From: Zoogloea sp041917255
GTDB lineage: Bacteria; Pseudomonadota; Gammaproteobacteria; Burkholderiales; Rhodocyclaceae
DNA: 64,000 bases
Direction of reading: 5' to 3'
Assembly (NCBI GenBank): GCA_041917255.1
Contig: JAYRYA010000003.1
Span: 131,041-195,040, forward strand
Made by a program: the position numbers and the translations under genes. Below the pieces are notes generated by a model that did not search any database, had not been told where the DNA came from, and was given only the letters and a program-made list of their open reading frames with translations. This document shows positions 17,370 through 26,001 of the stretch, one piece after another; position 1 is the stretch's first letter; each line of letters begins with the position of its first letter.

Positions 17370-18563
17370 TCAGGGCTTGCGCAGGGCGGCGAGGAGCTTC
17401 TGGCCGGCACGTCCATCGACCGTGTGGCCGAGCCGCTGCTGTTCGCTGCGGATCGCCGCGCGGCTGGCGTCGCCGAGCATGCCATCGACGCTGCCTATGG
17501 CGTAGCCCTTGGCGATCAGCAGGGTTTGTAGCTCCCGGCGCTCGGAGCGGGAGAGGCCGGCGTCGTCGGTGGGCCACGGGGTGGCGAAGGCGCCGCCGCC
17601 CTTGAGGCGGTCGGCCAGGTGGGCGATGGCCAGCGCGTAGCTCTCGGCGGCGTTGTAGCCGAAGATCACGTCGAAGTTGCGGAACACGATGAAGGCCGGG
17701 CCCTTTGGACCGGCGGGCAGCAGCAGGCCGGCGGAATCGGGGCCAATGAGCGGGCTGCCGTCGATGCGCGTGACGCCGCGCGCCGCCCAGCTGGACAGCG
17801 CCTGCTTGTTCTTGCGGCCGGCGCTGCTGGCGTCGAAGCCAGCGGGCAGGCGCACCTCGTAGCCCCAGGGTTCGCCTTCGCGCCAGCCGGCTTTACGCAG
17901 GAAGTTGGCGGTAGAGGCGAGGGCGTCGGGGATGCTGCCGACCAGATCGCGGCGGCCGTCGCCGTCGTAATCCACCGCCAGACGCAGGAAGGTGGAGGGC
18001 ATGAACTGGGTGTGGCCGAAGGCGCCGGCCCAGGAGCCGACGAGCTGCTCGGCCTTCACATCGCCGGCGTCGACGATCTTCAGGGCGTCGAAGAATTCGC
18101 CGCGGAAATAGGCCTGCCGGCGACCGTAGCACGACAGCGTGGACAGCGAGGTGAGCAGTGGCCGCGCGCCGAAGTTGCGGCCGAAGTTGCTCTCCACGCC
18201 CCACACGGCGACCACCGTGGCCGGGTCGACCTTGTAGCGCGCAGATACGTTGGCGAGCACCTCGGCCCACTGAGTCTGCATCGCGCGGCCGTCGGCGACG
18301 CGCTCATCGTCCACCAGGCCGGCGAGGTAATCCCAGATCGGGGTGCGGAACTCGGGCTGGTAGTCGAGGAAGTCGAGCACCTTCATGTCGGGCGCGAGGC
18401 TGGCGGTGAGGCGGTCGTAGCTGGCGCCGGAGATGCCACGGGCGGCGGCGTCGGTCTTGAGCCCGGCCACGCAGGGGGCGAAGCGGGCGGGGTCCGGCGC
18501 GTCGGCGGCGTGGGCGGTGCAGGCTGCGAGGGCGGTGGCGAGGGCGGCGAAGGTGGATTTCAT
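17370..18563 (-). CDS. Lytic murein transglycosylase (MltB/SLT_2 type)
   Basis: 397 residues. Signal peptide MKSTFAALATALAACTAHA; no clear lipobox, so likely periplasmic. SLT_2 catalytic domain with the catalytic Glu in VWGVESNFGRN, then GSWAGAFGHTQFMPSTFLRLAVDYDGDG, and a C-terminal peptidoglycan-binding domain (about residues 335-395, LQTLLIAKGYAIGSVDGMLG). It cleaves glycan strands to 1,6-anhydro-MurNAc ends. ATG 18563 shares one base with the stop of the upstream lipoprotein gene (TGATG). Confidence 0.92.
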   Translation of the reverse strand: MKSTFAALATALAACTAHAADAPDPARFAPCVAGLKTDAAARGISGASYDRLTASLAPDMKVLDFLDYQPEFRTPIWDYLAGLVDDERVADGRAMQTQWAEVLANVSARYKVDPATVVAVWGVESNFGRNFGARPLLTSLSTLSCYGRRQAYFRGEFFDALKIVDAGDVKAEQLVGSWAGAFGHTQFMPSTFLRLAVDYDGDGRRDLVGSIPDALASTANFLRKAGWREGEPWGYEVRLPAGFDASSAGRKNKQALSSWAARGVTRIDGSPLIGPDSAGLLLPAGPKGPAFIVFRNFDVIFGYNAAESYALAIAHLADRLKGGGAFATPWPTDDAGLSRSERRELQTLLIAKGYAIGSVDGMLGDASRAAIRSEQQRLGHTVDGRAGQKLLAALRKP

Positions 18564-19075
18564 CAGCGTATGAAGGATTGCATCAGGGCAAAGAAACGCC
18601 CGTAGAACTCGGCGTCGGTGACGGTTTCTTCGCCCACCTTGACCAGGGATTCGTTGTTGCCACCGAAAGGCAGCGACAGGGAGCCGATGCCGGTGACGCT
18701 GAGGCCGGTGCTGGCTGCGTTGGCCTTGAGCTCTTCGCGCAGCTGGCGGACGTTGGCGAACACCACCGAGCCGTCGCCCTCGGCGAGGCACGACAGGCTG
18801 AAGGTGAGCTGGATCTGGGTCTCGCGGTTGGGCTGGAAGAACTTGCGGGCACGCACCTGATCCGGCTTGGTCTCGTCGATCAGGTAGCCCTGGCTGAGCA
18901 GCGCCCGGCGACCCGCTTCGCAAGCGGGCCCGGGACTGATTTCGAAGGACTGCTCGAAGGGCGAATCCGGCGTGAAGTGCTCGAGCTTGTAGCTGTCGTC
19001 CTTCTTTTTCGACGAGAAGACGCTGCACGCCGACAGGGCAAAAATCAGCAACAGCAAGGGAATGCGGTGGAACAT
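18563..19075 (-). CDS. DUF2242-type lipoprotein
   Basis: 170 residues starting MFHRIPLLLLIFALSAC, with a lipobox at Cys17. Mature part: FEQSFEISPGPACEAGRRAL, LIDETKPDQVRARKFFQPN and TFSLSCLAEGDGSVVFANVRQ. This matches the betaproteobacterial DUF2242 family as I remember it. Function unknown. It is coupled by a TGATG overlap to the lytic transglycosylase, suggesting a cell-envelope role. Confidence 0.7.
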   Translation of the reverse strand: MFHRIPLLLLIFALSACSVFSSKKKDDSYKLEHFTPDSPFEQSFEISPGPACEAGRRALLSQGYLIDETKPDQVRARKFFQPNRETQIQLTFSLSCLAEGDGSVVFANVRQLREELKANAASTGLSVTGIGSLSLPFGGNNESLVKVGEETVTDAEFYGRFFALMQSFIR

Positions 19076-19123
19076 CCGGAGGCTTTCAAGAAATGCGGGG
19101 GCGGCGGGCGCCTGGGCTGCGGC

Positions 19124-21853
19124 TCAGTGCGCTTCGTCCCAGTTGGCGCCAACGCCCACTTCGGCAACCAGCGGCACCGAAAGTTGCGCCACGCCGGCCA
19201 TCAGCTTGGGCAGCTGGTCGCGGATCAGCGCCACTTCGTCGTCGGGCACCTCGAGCACCAGTTCGTCGTGGACCTGCAGGATCAGCTTGCTCTTCACGCC
19301 GGCTTCACGCAGCCACGCGGAGGTGGCGATCATCGCCATCTTGATGAGGTCGGCGGCGGTGCCCTGCATGGGCGCGTTGATTGCGGCGCGCTCGGCGGCC
19401 TGGCGGCGGCCGACCTGCTGGGCGCGGATTTCGGGCAGGTGCAGGCGGCGGCCGAAGACGGTTTCCACATAGCCGTTGGCCTTGGCCTCGGCGCGGGTCC
19501 GGTCCATGTAGGCGGCGACGCCGGGGTAGCGCGCGAAGTAGCGGTCGATGTAGTTGGCGGCGGCGGCGCGCTCGATGCCCAGGTTCTTGGCAAGGCCGTG
19601 GGCGCTCATGCCGTAGATCAGCCCGAAGTTGATCACCTTGGCGTAGCGGCGCTGCTCGCTGGTGACCTCCAGCGGGGTGACGCCGAAGATCTCGCCAGCG
19701 GTGGCGCGGTGCACGTCCTCGCCGTGGGCAAACGCGTCGAGCAGGCCCTTGTCGCCTGAGAGGTGCGCCATGATGCGCAGCTCGATCTGGGAGTAGTCGG
19801 CCGAGACGATCTTGTGGCCGGCCGGGGCGATGAAGGCGGCGCGGATGCGGCGGCCCTCCGGCGTGCGGATCGGGATGTTCTGCAGGTTGGGCTCGGTGCT
19901 GGCGAGGCGCCCGGTGACGGCCACGGCCTGGCTGAAGCTGGTGTGCACGCGGCCGGTGCGGCGGTTCACCATCAGCGGCAGCTTGTCGGTGTAGGTGTTC
20001 TTGAGCTTGGCGAGGCTGCGGTGCTCTAGCAGCAGCTTGGGCAGCGGATAGTCCTCGGCGAGCTGGGAGAGCACGTCTTCGTCGGTGGACGGCTGGCCGG
20101 TGGCGGTCTTCTTGACCACCGGCAGGCCCAGCTTGGTGAACAGGATCTCGCCAAGTTGCTTGGGTGAGCCCAGGTTGAAGGGCTGGCCGGCCAGCTCATG
20201 GGCCTGTAGTTCGAGCTCGTGCAGGCGGCGGCCGAGTTCCTCGGAGTGCTGGGCGAGCAGGAAGTCGTCGATCAGCACACCGTTGCGTTCCATCTCGAAG
20301 AGCACCCGGGCGGTGGGCAGCTCCACGTCGCGGTAGAGCGCGGCGAGGGCCGGTTCGGCGGCCAGCTGGGCGGCCAGCGCGTGGTGCAGGCGCAGGGTGA
20401 TGTCGGCGTCTTCGGCGGCGTACTCGGTGGCGCGGGCCAGCTCGACCTCGCCGAAGCCGATCTGCTTGGCGCCCTTGCCGCAGACTTCGGCGTAGGTCAG
20501 CGTCTTGATGCCCAGGTGGCGGCTGGCCAGGGAATCCATGTCGTGGGACTTGTCGCTCTCGAGGATGTAGGACTCGAGCAGGGTGTCTTCCGCGATGCCG
20601 GCAAGCGCGATGCCGTGGTTGGCGAGGATATGGGCGTCGTACTTGAGGTTCTGGCCGAGCTTGCGGTGGGCGTCGGATTCGAGCCAGGGCTTGAGCCTGG
20701 CGAGCACCTCGGTGAGTGGCAGCTGGGCCGGCGCGTCGGCGTAGCCGTGGGCGAGGGGCAGGTAGGCGGCTTCGCCGGGGGCGGTGGCGAAGGACATGCC
20801 GACGAGCGTGGCGACCATCGGGTCGAGGCCGGTGGTTTCGGTGTCGAAGGCGGTGAGCCCGGCGGCGGAAATCCTGGCCAGCCACGCGTCGAAGGCTTCC
20901 CAGTCGAGGAGCGTCTCGTAAGCGGTGCGGTGGGCGCCGGGTTCGGCGGCGGGCGCGGGCGTGGCGGTTTCGCCGACGCTGGCGGCTGCGGCACGGGGAG
21001 CGCTGGCGCCGTCTTCGAGCTCCTTCAGCCAGCCCTTGAACTCCATGCGTCGGTAGATGGCGGCAAGCGCCGCCTTGTCGTCGTCGCGGGCGGGCAGGTC
21101 GGCCGGGCCGACGGGCAGCGGCAGATCGGTGACGACGGTGACGAGCTTGCGGCCCAGGGGCAGGAAGTCCAGGTGCTTGCGCAGGTTCTCGCCGACCTTG
21201 CCACCCACCTTGTCGGCGTTGGCGATCAGGTTGTCGAGGGTGCCGTATTCGGTGAGCCACTTGACGGCCGTCTTGGGCCCGCACTTCTCGACGCCGGGCA
21301 CGTTATCCACGGTGTCGCCGACGAGCGCCAGGTAATCGATGATGCGTTCGGGCGGCACACCGAACTTGGCGATCACGCCGTCGGAATCCAGCACTTCCTC
21401 GCTCATGGTGTTGACCCAGCGCACGCCGGGCTGGACGAGCTGGGTGAGATCCTTGTCGCCCGTCGAGATGACGACCTCCCAGCCGGCCTCGACGGCCTGG
21501 CGGGTGAGGGTGCCGATCACGTCGTCGGCCTCGACGCCTTCCTCGACCAGCAGCGGCCAGCCTTCGGCCTTGACCGCCTCGTGGAGCGGCTCGATCTGCG
21601 CGCGCAGGTCGTCGGGCATCGGCGGGCGGTGGGATTTGTAGTCGGGAAACCAGTCGTCGCGGAAGGTCTTGCCCTTGGCGTCGAAGATGCAGGCGCGATA
21701 CTCCGCCTTGTAGTCGGATTCGAGCCGACGTAGCATGGACAGCACGCCGCGCACGGCACCGGTCGGTTCACCTGCCGAATTGCGCAGGTCGGGCAGGGCG
21801 TGGAAGGCGCGGTACAGGTAGCTGGATCCGTCGACGAGCAACAAGGTAGGCAT
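19124..21853 (-). CDS. polA: PolA, DNA polymerase I
   Basis: 909 residues with all three domains. N-terminal 5'-3' exonuclease (LLLVDGSSYLYRAFHALPDL, VEADDVIGTL, TGDKDLTQLV, GDTVDNVPGV). 3'-5' exonuclease (about residues 320-510) with intact FDTETTGLDP, NLKYDAHIL and YAAEDADITLRL. Polymerase domain with SADYSQIELRIMAHLSGD, RRYAKVINFGLIYGM and LQVHDELVLEV. It works in Okazaki-fragment maturation and repair. Start at ATG 21853 (MPTLLLVDG) follows family usage; ATG 21859 is also possible. It diverges from the LOG-family gene with 55 bp between starts. Confidence 0.97.
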   Translation of the reverse strand: MPTLLLVDGSSYLYRAFHALPDLRNSAGEPTGAVRGVLSMLRRLESDYKAEYRACIFDAKGKTFRDDWFPDYKSHRPPMPDDLRAQIEPLHEAVKAEGWPLLVEEGVEADDVIGTLTRQAVEAGWEVVISTGDKDLTQLVQPGVRWVNTMSEEVLDSDGVIAKFGVPPERIIDYLALVGDTVDNVPGVEKCGPKTAVKWLTEYGTLDNLIANADKVGGKVGENLRKHLDFLPLGRKLVTVVTDLPLPVGPADLPARDDDKAALAAIYRRMEFKGWLKELEDGASAPRAAAASVGETATPAPAAEPGAHRTAYETLLDWEAFDAWLARISAAGLTAFDTETTGLDPMVATLVGMSFATAPGEAAYLPLAHGYADAPAQLPLTEVLARLKPWLESDAHRKLGQNLKYDAHILANHGIALAGIAEDTLLESYILESDKSHDMDSLASRHLGIKTLTYAEVCGKGAKQIGFGEVELARATEYAAEDADITLRLHHALAAQLAAEPALAALYRDVELPTARVLFEMERNGVLIDDFLLAQHSEELGRRLHELELQAHELAGQPFNLGSPKQLGEILFTKLGLPVVKKTATGQPSTDEDVLSQLAEDYPLPKLLLEHRSLAKLKNTYTDKLPLMVNRRTGRVHTSFSQAVAVTGRLASTEPNLQNIPIRTPEGRRIRAAFIAPAGHKIVSADYSQIELRIMAHLSGDKGLLDAFAHGEDVHRATAGEIFGVTPLEVTSEQRRYAKVINFGLIYGMSAHGLAKNLGIERAAAANYIDRYFARYPGVAAYMDRTRAEAKANGYVETVFGRRLHLPEIRAQQVGRRQAAERAAINAPMQGTAADLIKMAMIATSAWLREAGVKSKLILQVHDELVLEVPDDEVALIRDQLPKLMAGVAQLSVPLVAEVGVGANWDEAH

Positions 21854-21908
21854 GGGCATGCGGGCTGACGAGGCATCGCGCCCCTCGCCCTTTACTCCTG
21901 ACAAGACA

Positions 21909-22634
21909 ATGACTGCAAAAGACAAACTCCCGAAGGAAATCCCCACCACTGCGGCGCAGAACTTCACCGCCCGGGAGTCGTGGCGAATTTTCGGGATTAT
22001 GGCAGAGTTCGTCGAGGCCACTGAGCGCCTCAAGCCGATCCGCCCTGCGGTGTCGATCTTCGGCAGCGCCCGCACCAAGCCCGATCATCCCTACTACGAG
22101 AAGACCGAGCGCATCGCCCGGCTGTTGTCGGACGCCGGCTTCTCGGTGATCTCCGGCGGCGGCCCCGGCATCATGGAGGCCGCCAACAAGGGCGCCTACT
22201 TCGGCAAGTCGCCCAGCGTGGGCCTCAACATCCAGCTGCCGATGGAGCAGCAGGCCAACCCGTATCAGGACATCTCCCAGACTTTCCAGCACTTCTTCGC
22301 GCGCAAGTTCATGTTCGTGAAGTTCGCGGTGGCCTACGTGGTGATGCCCGGCGGCTTCGGCACGCTCGACGAGCTCCTCGAGGCGATGACCCTGATCCAG
22401 ACCGGAAAGAGCCGCAAGATCCCGGTGATCCTGGTCGAATCGGCCTTCTGGAGCGGGCTGCTCGACTGGTTCAAGGACCGGCTGGTGGACGAGAAGATGA
22501 TCAACCCCGACGATCTGAACCTCGTCCAGGTGATCGACGAACCCGAGAAGGTCGTCGATGCGATCTTCAACCATTACCAGAGCCGCGGCTTCCTGCCGCT
22601 GCCCGAAGAACACGAGCTGATGCTCAACCTGTAA
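21909..22634 (+). CDS. LOG-family Rossmann-fold protein (TIGR00730-like nucleotide phosphoribohydrolase)
   Basis: 241 residues with the lysine-decarboxylase-like LOG fold: VSIFGSART, ISGGGPGIMEAANKGAYF and the signature MPGGFGTLDELLEAM. Members are purine or pyrimidine nucleoside 5'-monophosphate phosphoribohydrolases or cytokinin-activating enzymes; the old label 'lysine decarboxylase' is wrong. An N-terminal extension before the Rossmann core (about 45 residues) is typical of the PpnN-like and proteobacterial group. ATG 21909 is the first Met after the divergent polA promoter region. Confidence 0.85.
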   Translation: MTAKDKLPKEIPTTAAQNFTARESWRIFGIMAEFVEATERLKPIRPAVSIFGSARTKPDHPYYEKTERIARLLSDAGFSVISGGGPGIMEAANKGAYFGKSPSVGLNIQLPMEQQANPYQDISQTFQHFFARKFMFVKFAVAYVVMPGGFGTLDELLEAMTLIQTGKSRKIPVILVESAFWSGLLDWFKDRLVDEKMINPDDLNLVQVIDEPEKVVDAIFNHYQSRGFLPLPEEHELMLNL

Positions 22635-22697
22635 GCCCATCGCCTGCCGGAGGCCAAGGCCGGCGGGTTACAATCGCGGCATAGCCAGGAGATAGCC

Positions 22698-23039
22698 ATG
22701 CCCCGCGTCAAAGAATTCGCCGCCCTGCTGCTCGCCGTCACGGCGTCGGCCTGGGCTCAGCAGCAACCCCCGAAACTCGAACCCTTGCCCGAACCGCCGC
22801 CCCCGCCGCCGGGCATGGAGCTTGACGCCGAACAGGAACCCCAGGTCACCATCCTGAAAAAGGGTGAGGACACGGTGGAGGAGTTCCGTGTGAATGGCCA
22901 GCTCTACATGGTCAAGGTCACCCCGCCCCACGGCGTGCCCTATTACCTCTACGACGACGTGGGCAACGGCGACTTTACCCGTCGCGATGCTCAGGACGCC
23001 GGGGTGCGTGTGCCCAAGTGGGTCATCAAGCGCTGGTGA
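22698..23039 (+). CDS. DUF2782-type small periplasmic protein
   Basis: 113 residues with signal peptide MPRVKEFAALLLAVTASAWA, a Pro-rich linker (about residues 24-39) and a compact domain: PQVTILKKGEDTVEEFRVNG, YMVKVTPPHGVPYYLYDD. It matches DUF2782, which is often encoded next to polA in betaproteobacteria. Function unknown. Good Shine-Dalgarno AGGAG; a strong terminator follows. Confidence 0.8.
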   Translation: MPRVKEFAALLLAVTASAWAQQQPPKLEPLPEPPPPPPGMELDAEQEPQVTILKKGEDTVEEFRVNGQLYMVKVTPPHGVPYYLYDDVGNGDFTRRDAQDAGVRVPKWVIKRW

Positions 23040-23061
23040 GCGCCGCCAGTTACCGACGAAT

Positions 23062-23090
23062 GCGCAGGGCGATCGCCCTGCGCTTTTTTT
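23062..23090 (+). terminator. Rho-independent terminator after the DUF2782 gene
   Basis: A perfect 11-bp stem GCGCAGGGCGA/TCGCCCTGCGC, with no loop bases beyond the palindrome centre, is followed by seven T on the plus strand, 23 bp after the DUF2782 stop. Confidence 0.92.
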
Positions 23091-23099
23091 GTGCAGCGA

Positions 23100-23861
23100 T
23101 CAGGGGCGTAGCGCCGGATGCTTGAGGGCGTGGGCCGTCTCCAGCGTAAAATGACGGGCCTGCATCTCGTCCCGTGCCAGGCCCAGTTCGCCGTCCCGAT
23201 AGGCCATTGCCAGGGTCTGGACGGCTTCCGGGTGATCCTGCTCGGCCGCTTCGGTGTAGAGGCGCAGGGCCTCGCGTTCGTCGTGGGGCACGCCGTCGCC
23301 CGCCCGGTAGGCATTGGCGAGCATGAACTGGGCGGCGGGTACACCTTGCTCCGCCGCCACCAGGAACCACCGCGCCGCCTTGATCGCATCCTGCCCCACG
23401 CCGTAACCGTTGCGGTGCGCGATCCCCAGATGGAAGGCTGCGCCCGCATGGCCGGCTTCCGCGGCAGCGCCCAGCCACAGCGCCCCGCGGGCGGGGTCGC
23501 GGGGGACGCCGGGGGCGCCGTCCATCAAGGTCTTACCGAGCACGAAAGCGGCGTCGGCGTCGCCGGCCTGGGCGGCGAGGCTGAGCCAGACCTGGGCCTC
23601 GGCAGCGGATTCTTCGTTACCCAGCAGGGCTTCGCCCAGCGCACGGCGGGCGAGGGGCGTGTTGCCTTCGGCCAGCGTCCGCAGCCGCTCCAGCGCGGCG
23701 GGCTGCCTGCCCGGGCCGGCCAGCACCTGGAGCTGACGCGGGTCGGCCGGCAGGCTGTCGCGCGGCGTGGTTGCGCTCCAGGCCAGGGCGGCGGCCAGGG
23801 TCATGCCGGCGGCGAGGACGCCGCCGATCCGGCCCCGCCTACTTCGAAAGATCGATCGCAT
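23100..23861 (-). CDS. Sel1-repeat protein
   Basis: 253 residues with a signal anchor or signal peptide (about residues 12-30, GGVLAAGMTLAAALAWSA). At least four Sel1-like helical repeats follow, e.g. AEAQVWLSLAAQAGDADAAF, GALWLGAAAEAGHAGAAFHL, AARWFLVAAEQGVPAAQFML and EALRLYTEAAEQDHPEAVQT. Such solenoids serve protein-protein contacts, here probably in the periplasm. Its start overlaps the end of the cpdB-like gene by 23 bp, so it is the second gene of that unit. The partner is unknown. Confidence 0.82.
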   Translation of the reverse strand: MRSIFRSRRGRIGGVLAAGMTLAAALAWSATTPRDSLPADPRQLQVLAGPGRQPAALERLRTLAEGNTPLARRALGEALLGNEESAAEAQVWLSLAAQAGDADAAFVLGKTLMDGAPGVPRDPARGALWLGAAAEAGHAGAAFHLGIAHRNGYGVGQDAIKAARWFLVAAEQGVPAAQFMLANAYRAGDGVPHDEREALRLYTEAAEQDHPEAVQTLAMAYRDGELGLARDEMQARHFTLETAHALKHPALRP

Positions 23862-25866
23862 AGAGCGCCAGATTCTTGCCGCTGCCGTCGTCGGCCTGGG
23901 CGAGGGTGACGTTGGTCAGCCCCGCCGCCGTGGCCAGGGCGAGCTTGCCCTGGGCGGAATGGAAGACCACCGGGCCGGCCGTGGCGACCTTGCTGAAGCG
24001 CCAGCTGCGGTCCGCGCCGTTGGCAGCGCGGGTGACGGTCTTGATCGTCTTGATGTACGCGATCAGCACGTCCCGGTTGGCGTCCGGCGACGCGTAAAGG
24101 GTCTTGCTGCCGTCCAGGCCCGGGAAACCGCCGCCGCCGCTCGCCCGGTAGTTGTTGGTGGCGACGATGAACTCCTTCGCCGGGTCGATGGCGGCGCCCT
24201 TGTACTGGAGGTTGACGATGCGGCTGCCGACGGCCTGGGTGACGTCGATCTCGTAGCTGATGTCGGGGCTGGTGAACATGTCGAAGTTGTAGCCCGGGAA
24301 GCTGCTGACCAGCTCCTGCGGGGTCGTCTTCGTCGGGTCGATCCGGTTGAAGCGCTTGGCTGCGGTTTCGAGCCAGTTCCGGAGGTCGGCGCCGGTCACC
24401 TTCACCGCATAGACGGTGTTCGGGTAGAGGTAGAGGTCGGCGGCGTTGTTGATGGCCACGTTGCCCTGGGCCACGTCGGTGTAGTCCGACCCGCCGGCGA
24501 AGCCGCTCTTGAAGGGTGCGCTCACCGACAGGACGGGCAGGCTGGCGTATTGGGGCAGGTTGGCCGCCACGTAGCGGGCCACGTAGTCGGCCTGGGCCTG
24601 GTTCACCAGCTCGATTGCGCCCGGATCGCCCACGTCGGCGAAGTAGGACGACATCTCGAAGTCGGTGCTGCCGATCGGCGTCTTCACGTAGTCGATGGTG
24701 GCCTGGTGTTCGGCGGCGATGGCGGCGGCGACAGAGGGAGTGACCGCTACGTAGGACTTGTCGGCGTTCTGGGCCGAGCGCGCCTGGACGACTGTCTTGG
24801 TCTTGTCGACGGTCCATTTGCTGCCGTCGTAGGCGAGGCCGAGCTGGATCACGCCCAGGTGCTTGCCCCAGTAGTTGGCCATCACGGTGGGCACGCCATT
24901 CACGGTGCCGGCAACCTTGTCCACCCCGGGCAGGTTGAACTGCGCCACGGTGCTCGTGGCGTTGGGGAAGACCTGGTGTGAGTGACCGATGAGCATGGCG
25001 TCCACGCCCGCCACGCTGGACAAGTGGTAGCTGCCGTTTTCCATGGTCGGCGAGTAGGCGCTGTTGTCGAGGCCGCCGTGGGAGATCACCACCACCAGAT
25101 CGGCGCCTTTGGCGCGCATCTCGGGGATGTACTTCTCGGCGGCCTCCTTGACGCCGGTGGTGTAGACCTTGCCGTCCAGCCAGCGCTTGTCCCAGCTCAT
25201 GATGGTCGGCGGCGTGAAGCCGATGATGCCGACCTTGACGATGCCGGTCACGGCGCTGCCGTCGGGCCCGGTGGCGGTGACGGTCTTGTCGATGATCGCG
25301 TAGGGCTGGAACAGGGGCTGGCCGGTCTTCACACTGTGGACGTTGGCCAGCACCAGCGGGAAGTTCGGGCCCTTGCAGACGGGCTGGTCGGCCGGCTCGG
25401 CCATGCCGGCGATGCTGAAGCGGTTGCCGGTCACCTGGCTCAGGAAGGGAAGGCCATAGTTGAACTCGTGGTTGCCGATGCCGCCGCCGTCGTAGCCGGT
25501 GGCGTTCATCACCTTGTACATGGCCAGCGTCTCGCTGCAGGCGAGGGGTTTGACGGTGGCCTGGTAGTCCGACAGGGCGGTGCCCTGGATGGTGTCGCCG
25601 TTGTCGATCAGCAGGGTGTTGGGAAACTCCTGGCGGGCGGCGGCGATGAGGGTCGCGGTGCGCTCGAAGCCCAGCGACGTGTCCTCGGTGAGCTTGAAGT
25701 AGTCATAGCTCATCACGTTGGTGTGAAGGTCGGTGGTCTCCAGCAGGGCCAGCGTGGCGGTCGAGCCGGTGGGCACATTGGGGGCGTTGCTGCCGCTGCT
25801 GCCGCAGCCGGCAAGGAGGAGGATGGCTGCGGCGCAGGCGCCGAGCTGGAACGAAGGAGCGGACAT
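23839..25866 (-). CDS. CpdB-like 2',3'-cyclic nucleotide phosphodiesterase/3'-nucleotidase, lipoprotein
   Basis: 675 residues. Lipobox LLLAGC with Cys21, so membrane-anchored rather than free periplasmic. Metallophosphoesterase domain with the metal ligands in TTDLHTN, IDNGDTIQG, GIGNHEFNYG, VVISHGGLD and IGHSHQVFP. C-terminal 5'-nucleotidase domain with INNAADLYLYPNTVYAVKV, a catalytic-type Asn/Phe region and TNNYRASGGGGFPG. It hydrolyses 2',3'-cyclic or 3'-nucleotides so that phosphate and nucleosides can be taken up. The Tsx-like porin at the window start would fit such a pathway. A stem-loop lies directly before its start codon. Confidence 0.85.
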   Translation of the reverse strand: MSAPSFQLGACAAAILLLAGCGSSGSNAPNVPTGSTATLALLETTDLHTNVMSYDYFKLTEDTSLGFERTATLIAAARQEFPNTLLIDNGDTIQGTALSDYQATVKPLACSETLAMYKVMNATGYDGGGIGNHEFNYGLPFLSQVTGNRFSIAGMAEPADQPVCKGPNFPLVLANVHSVKTGQPLFQPYAIIDKTVTATGPDGSAVTGIVKVGIIGFTPPTIMSWDKRWLDGKVYTTGVKEAAEKYIPEMRAKGADLVVVISHGGLDNSAYSPTMENGSYHLSSVAGVDAMLIGHSHQVFPNATSTVAQFNLPGVDKVAGTVNGVPTVMANYWGKHLGVIQLGLAYDGSKWTVDKTKTVVQARSAQNADKSYVAVTPSVAAAIAAEHQATIDYVKTPIGSTDFEMSSYFADVGDPGAIELVNQAQADYVARYVAANLPQYASLPVLSVSAPFKSGFAGGSDYTDVAQGNVAINNAADLYLYPNTVYAVKVTGADLRNWLETAAKRFNRIDPTKTTPQELVSSFPGYNFDMFTSPDISYEIDVTQAVGSRIVNLQYKGAAIDPAKEFIVATNNYRASGGGGFPGLDGSKTLYASPDANRDVLIAYIKTIKTVTRAANGADRSWRFSKVATAGPVVFHSAQGKLALATAAGLTNVTLAQADDGSGKNLALYAIDLSK

Positions 25867-25872
25867 GACTTA

Positions 25873-25896
25873 CCCGGCACGTGATGTGGTGCCGGG
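25873..25896 (-). promoter_or_regulatory. Stem-loop directly upstream of the cpdB-like start codon
   Basis: An 8-bp stem (CCCGGCAC paired with GTGCCGGG) with an 8-nt loop ends 7 nt before the ATG at 25866. It covers the position where a Shine-Dalgarno should be, and no other clear ribosome-binding site is seen. It could reduce or regulate translation. Confidence 0.45.
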
Positions 25897-25935
25897 AAGT
25901 ATCCCCAGGGGGGATTGCCGGGGCGTGACGCGGAT

Positions 25936-25962
25936 GTTGCCGGTCAGGGACAATCCGGCAAC
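25936..25962. other. Stem-loop between sppA and the cpdB-like gene
   Basis: A perfect 8-bp stem GTTGCCGG/CCGGCAAC with an 11-nt loop, 40 bp after the sppA stop. There is no T-tract on either strand, so a simple intrinsic terminator is not supported. It could be a mRNA-end protector or a Rho-linked terminator. Confidence 0.4.
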
Positions 25963-26001
25963 ATTCCGCTTACAGGCAGTGAAAGCGTCTGAAGGCCCGG
26001 G

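Noticed and set aside
21909..22634. Lysine decarboxylase
   Set aside because: The PGGFGTLDE motif and size define the LOG/TIGR00730 phosphoribohydrolase family; the decarboxylase name is a historical misannotation.
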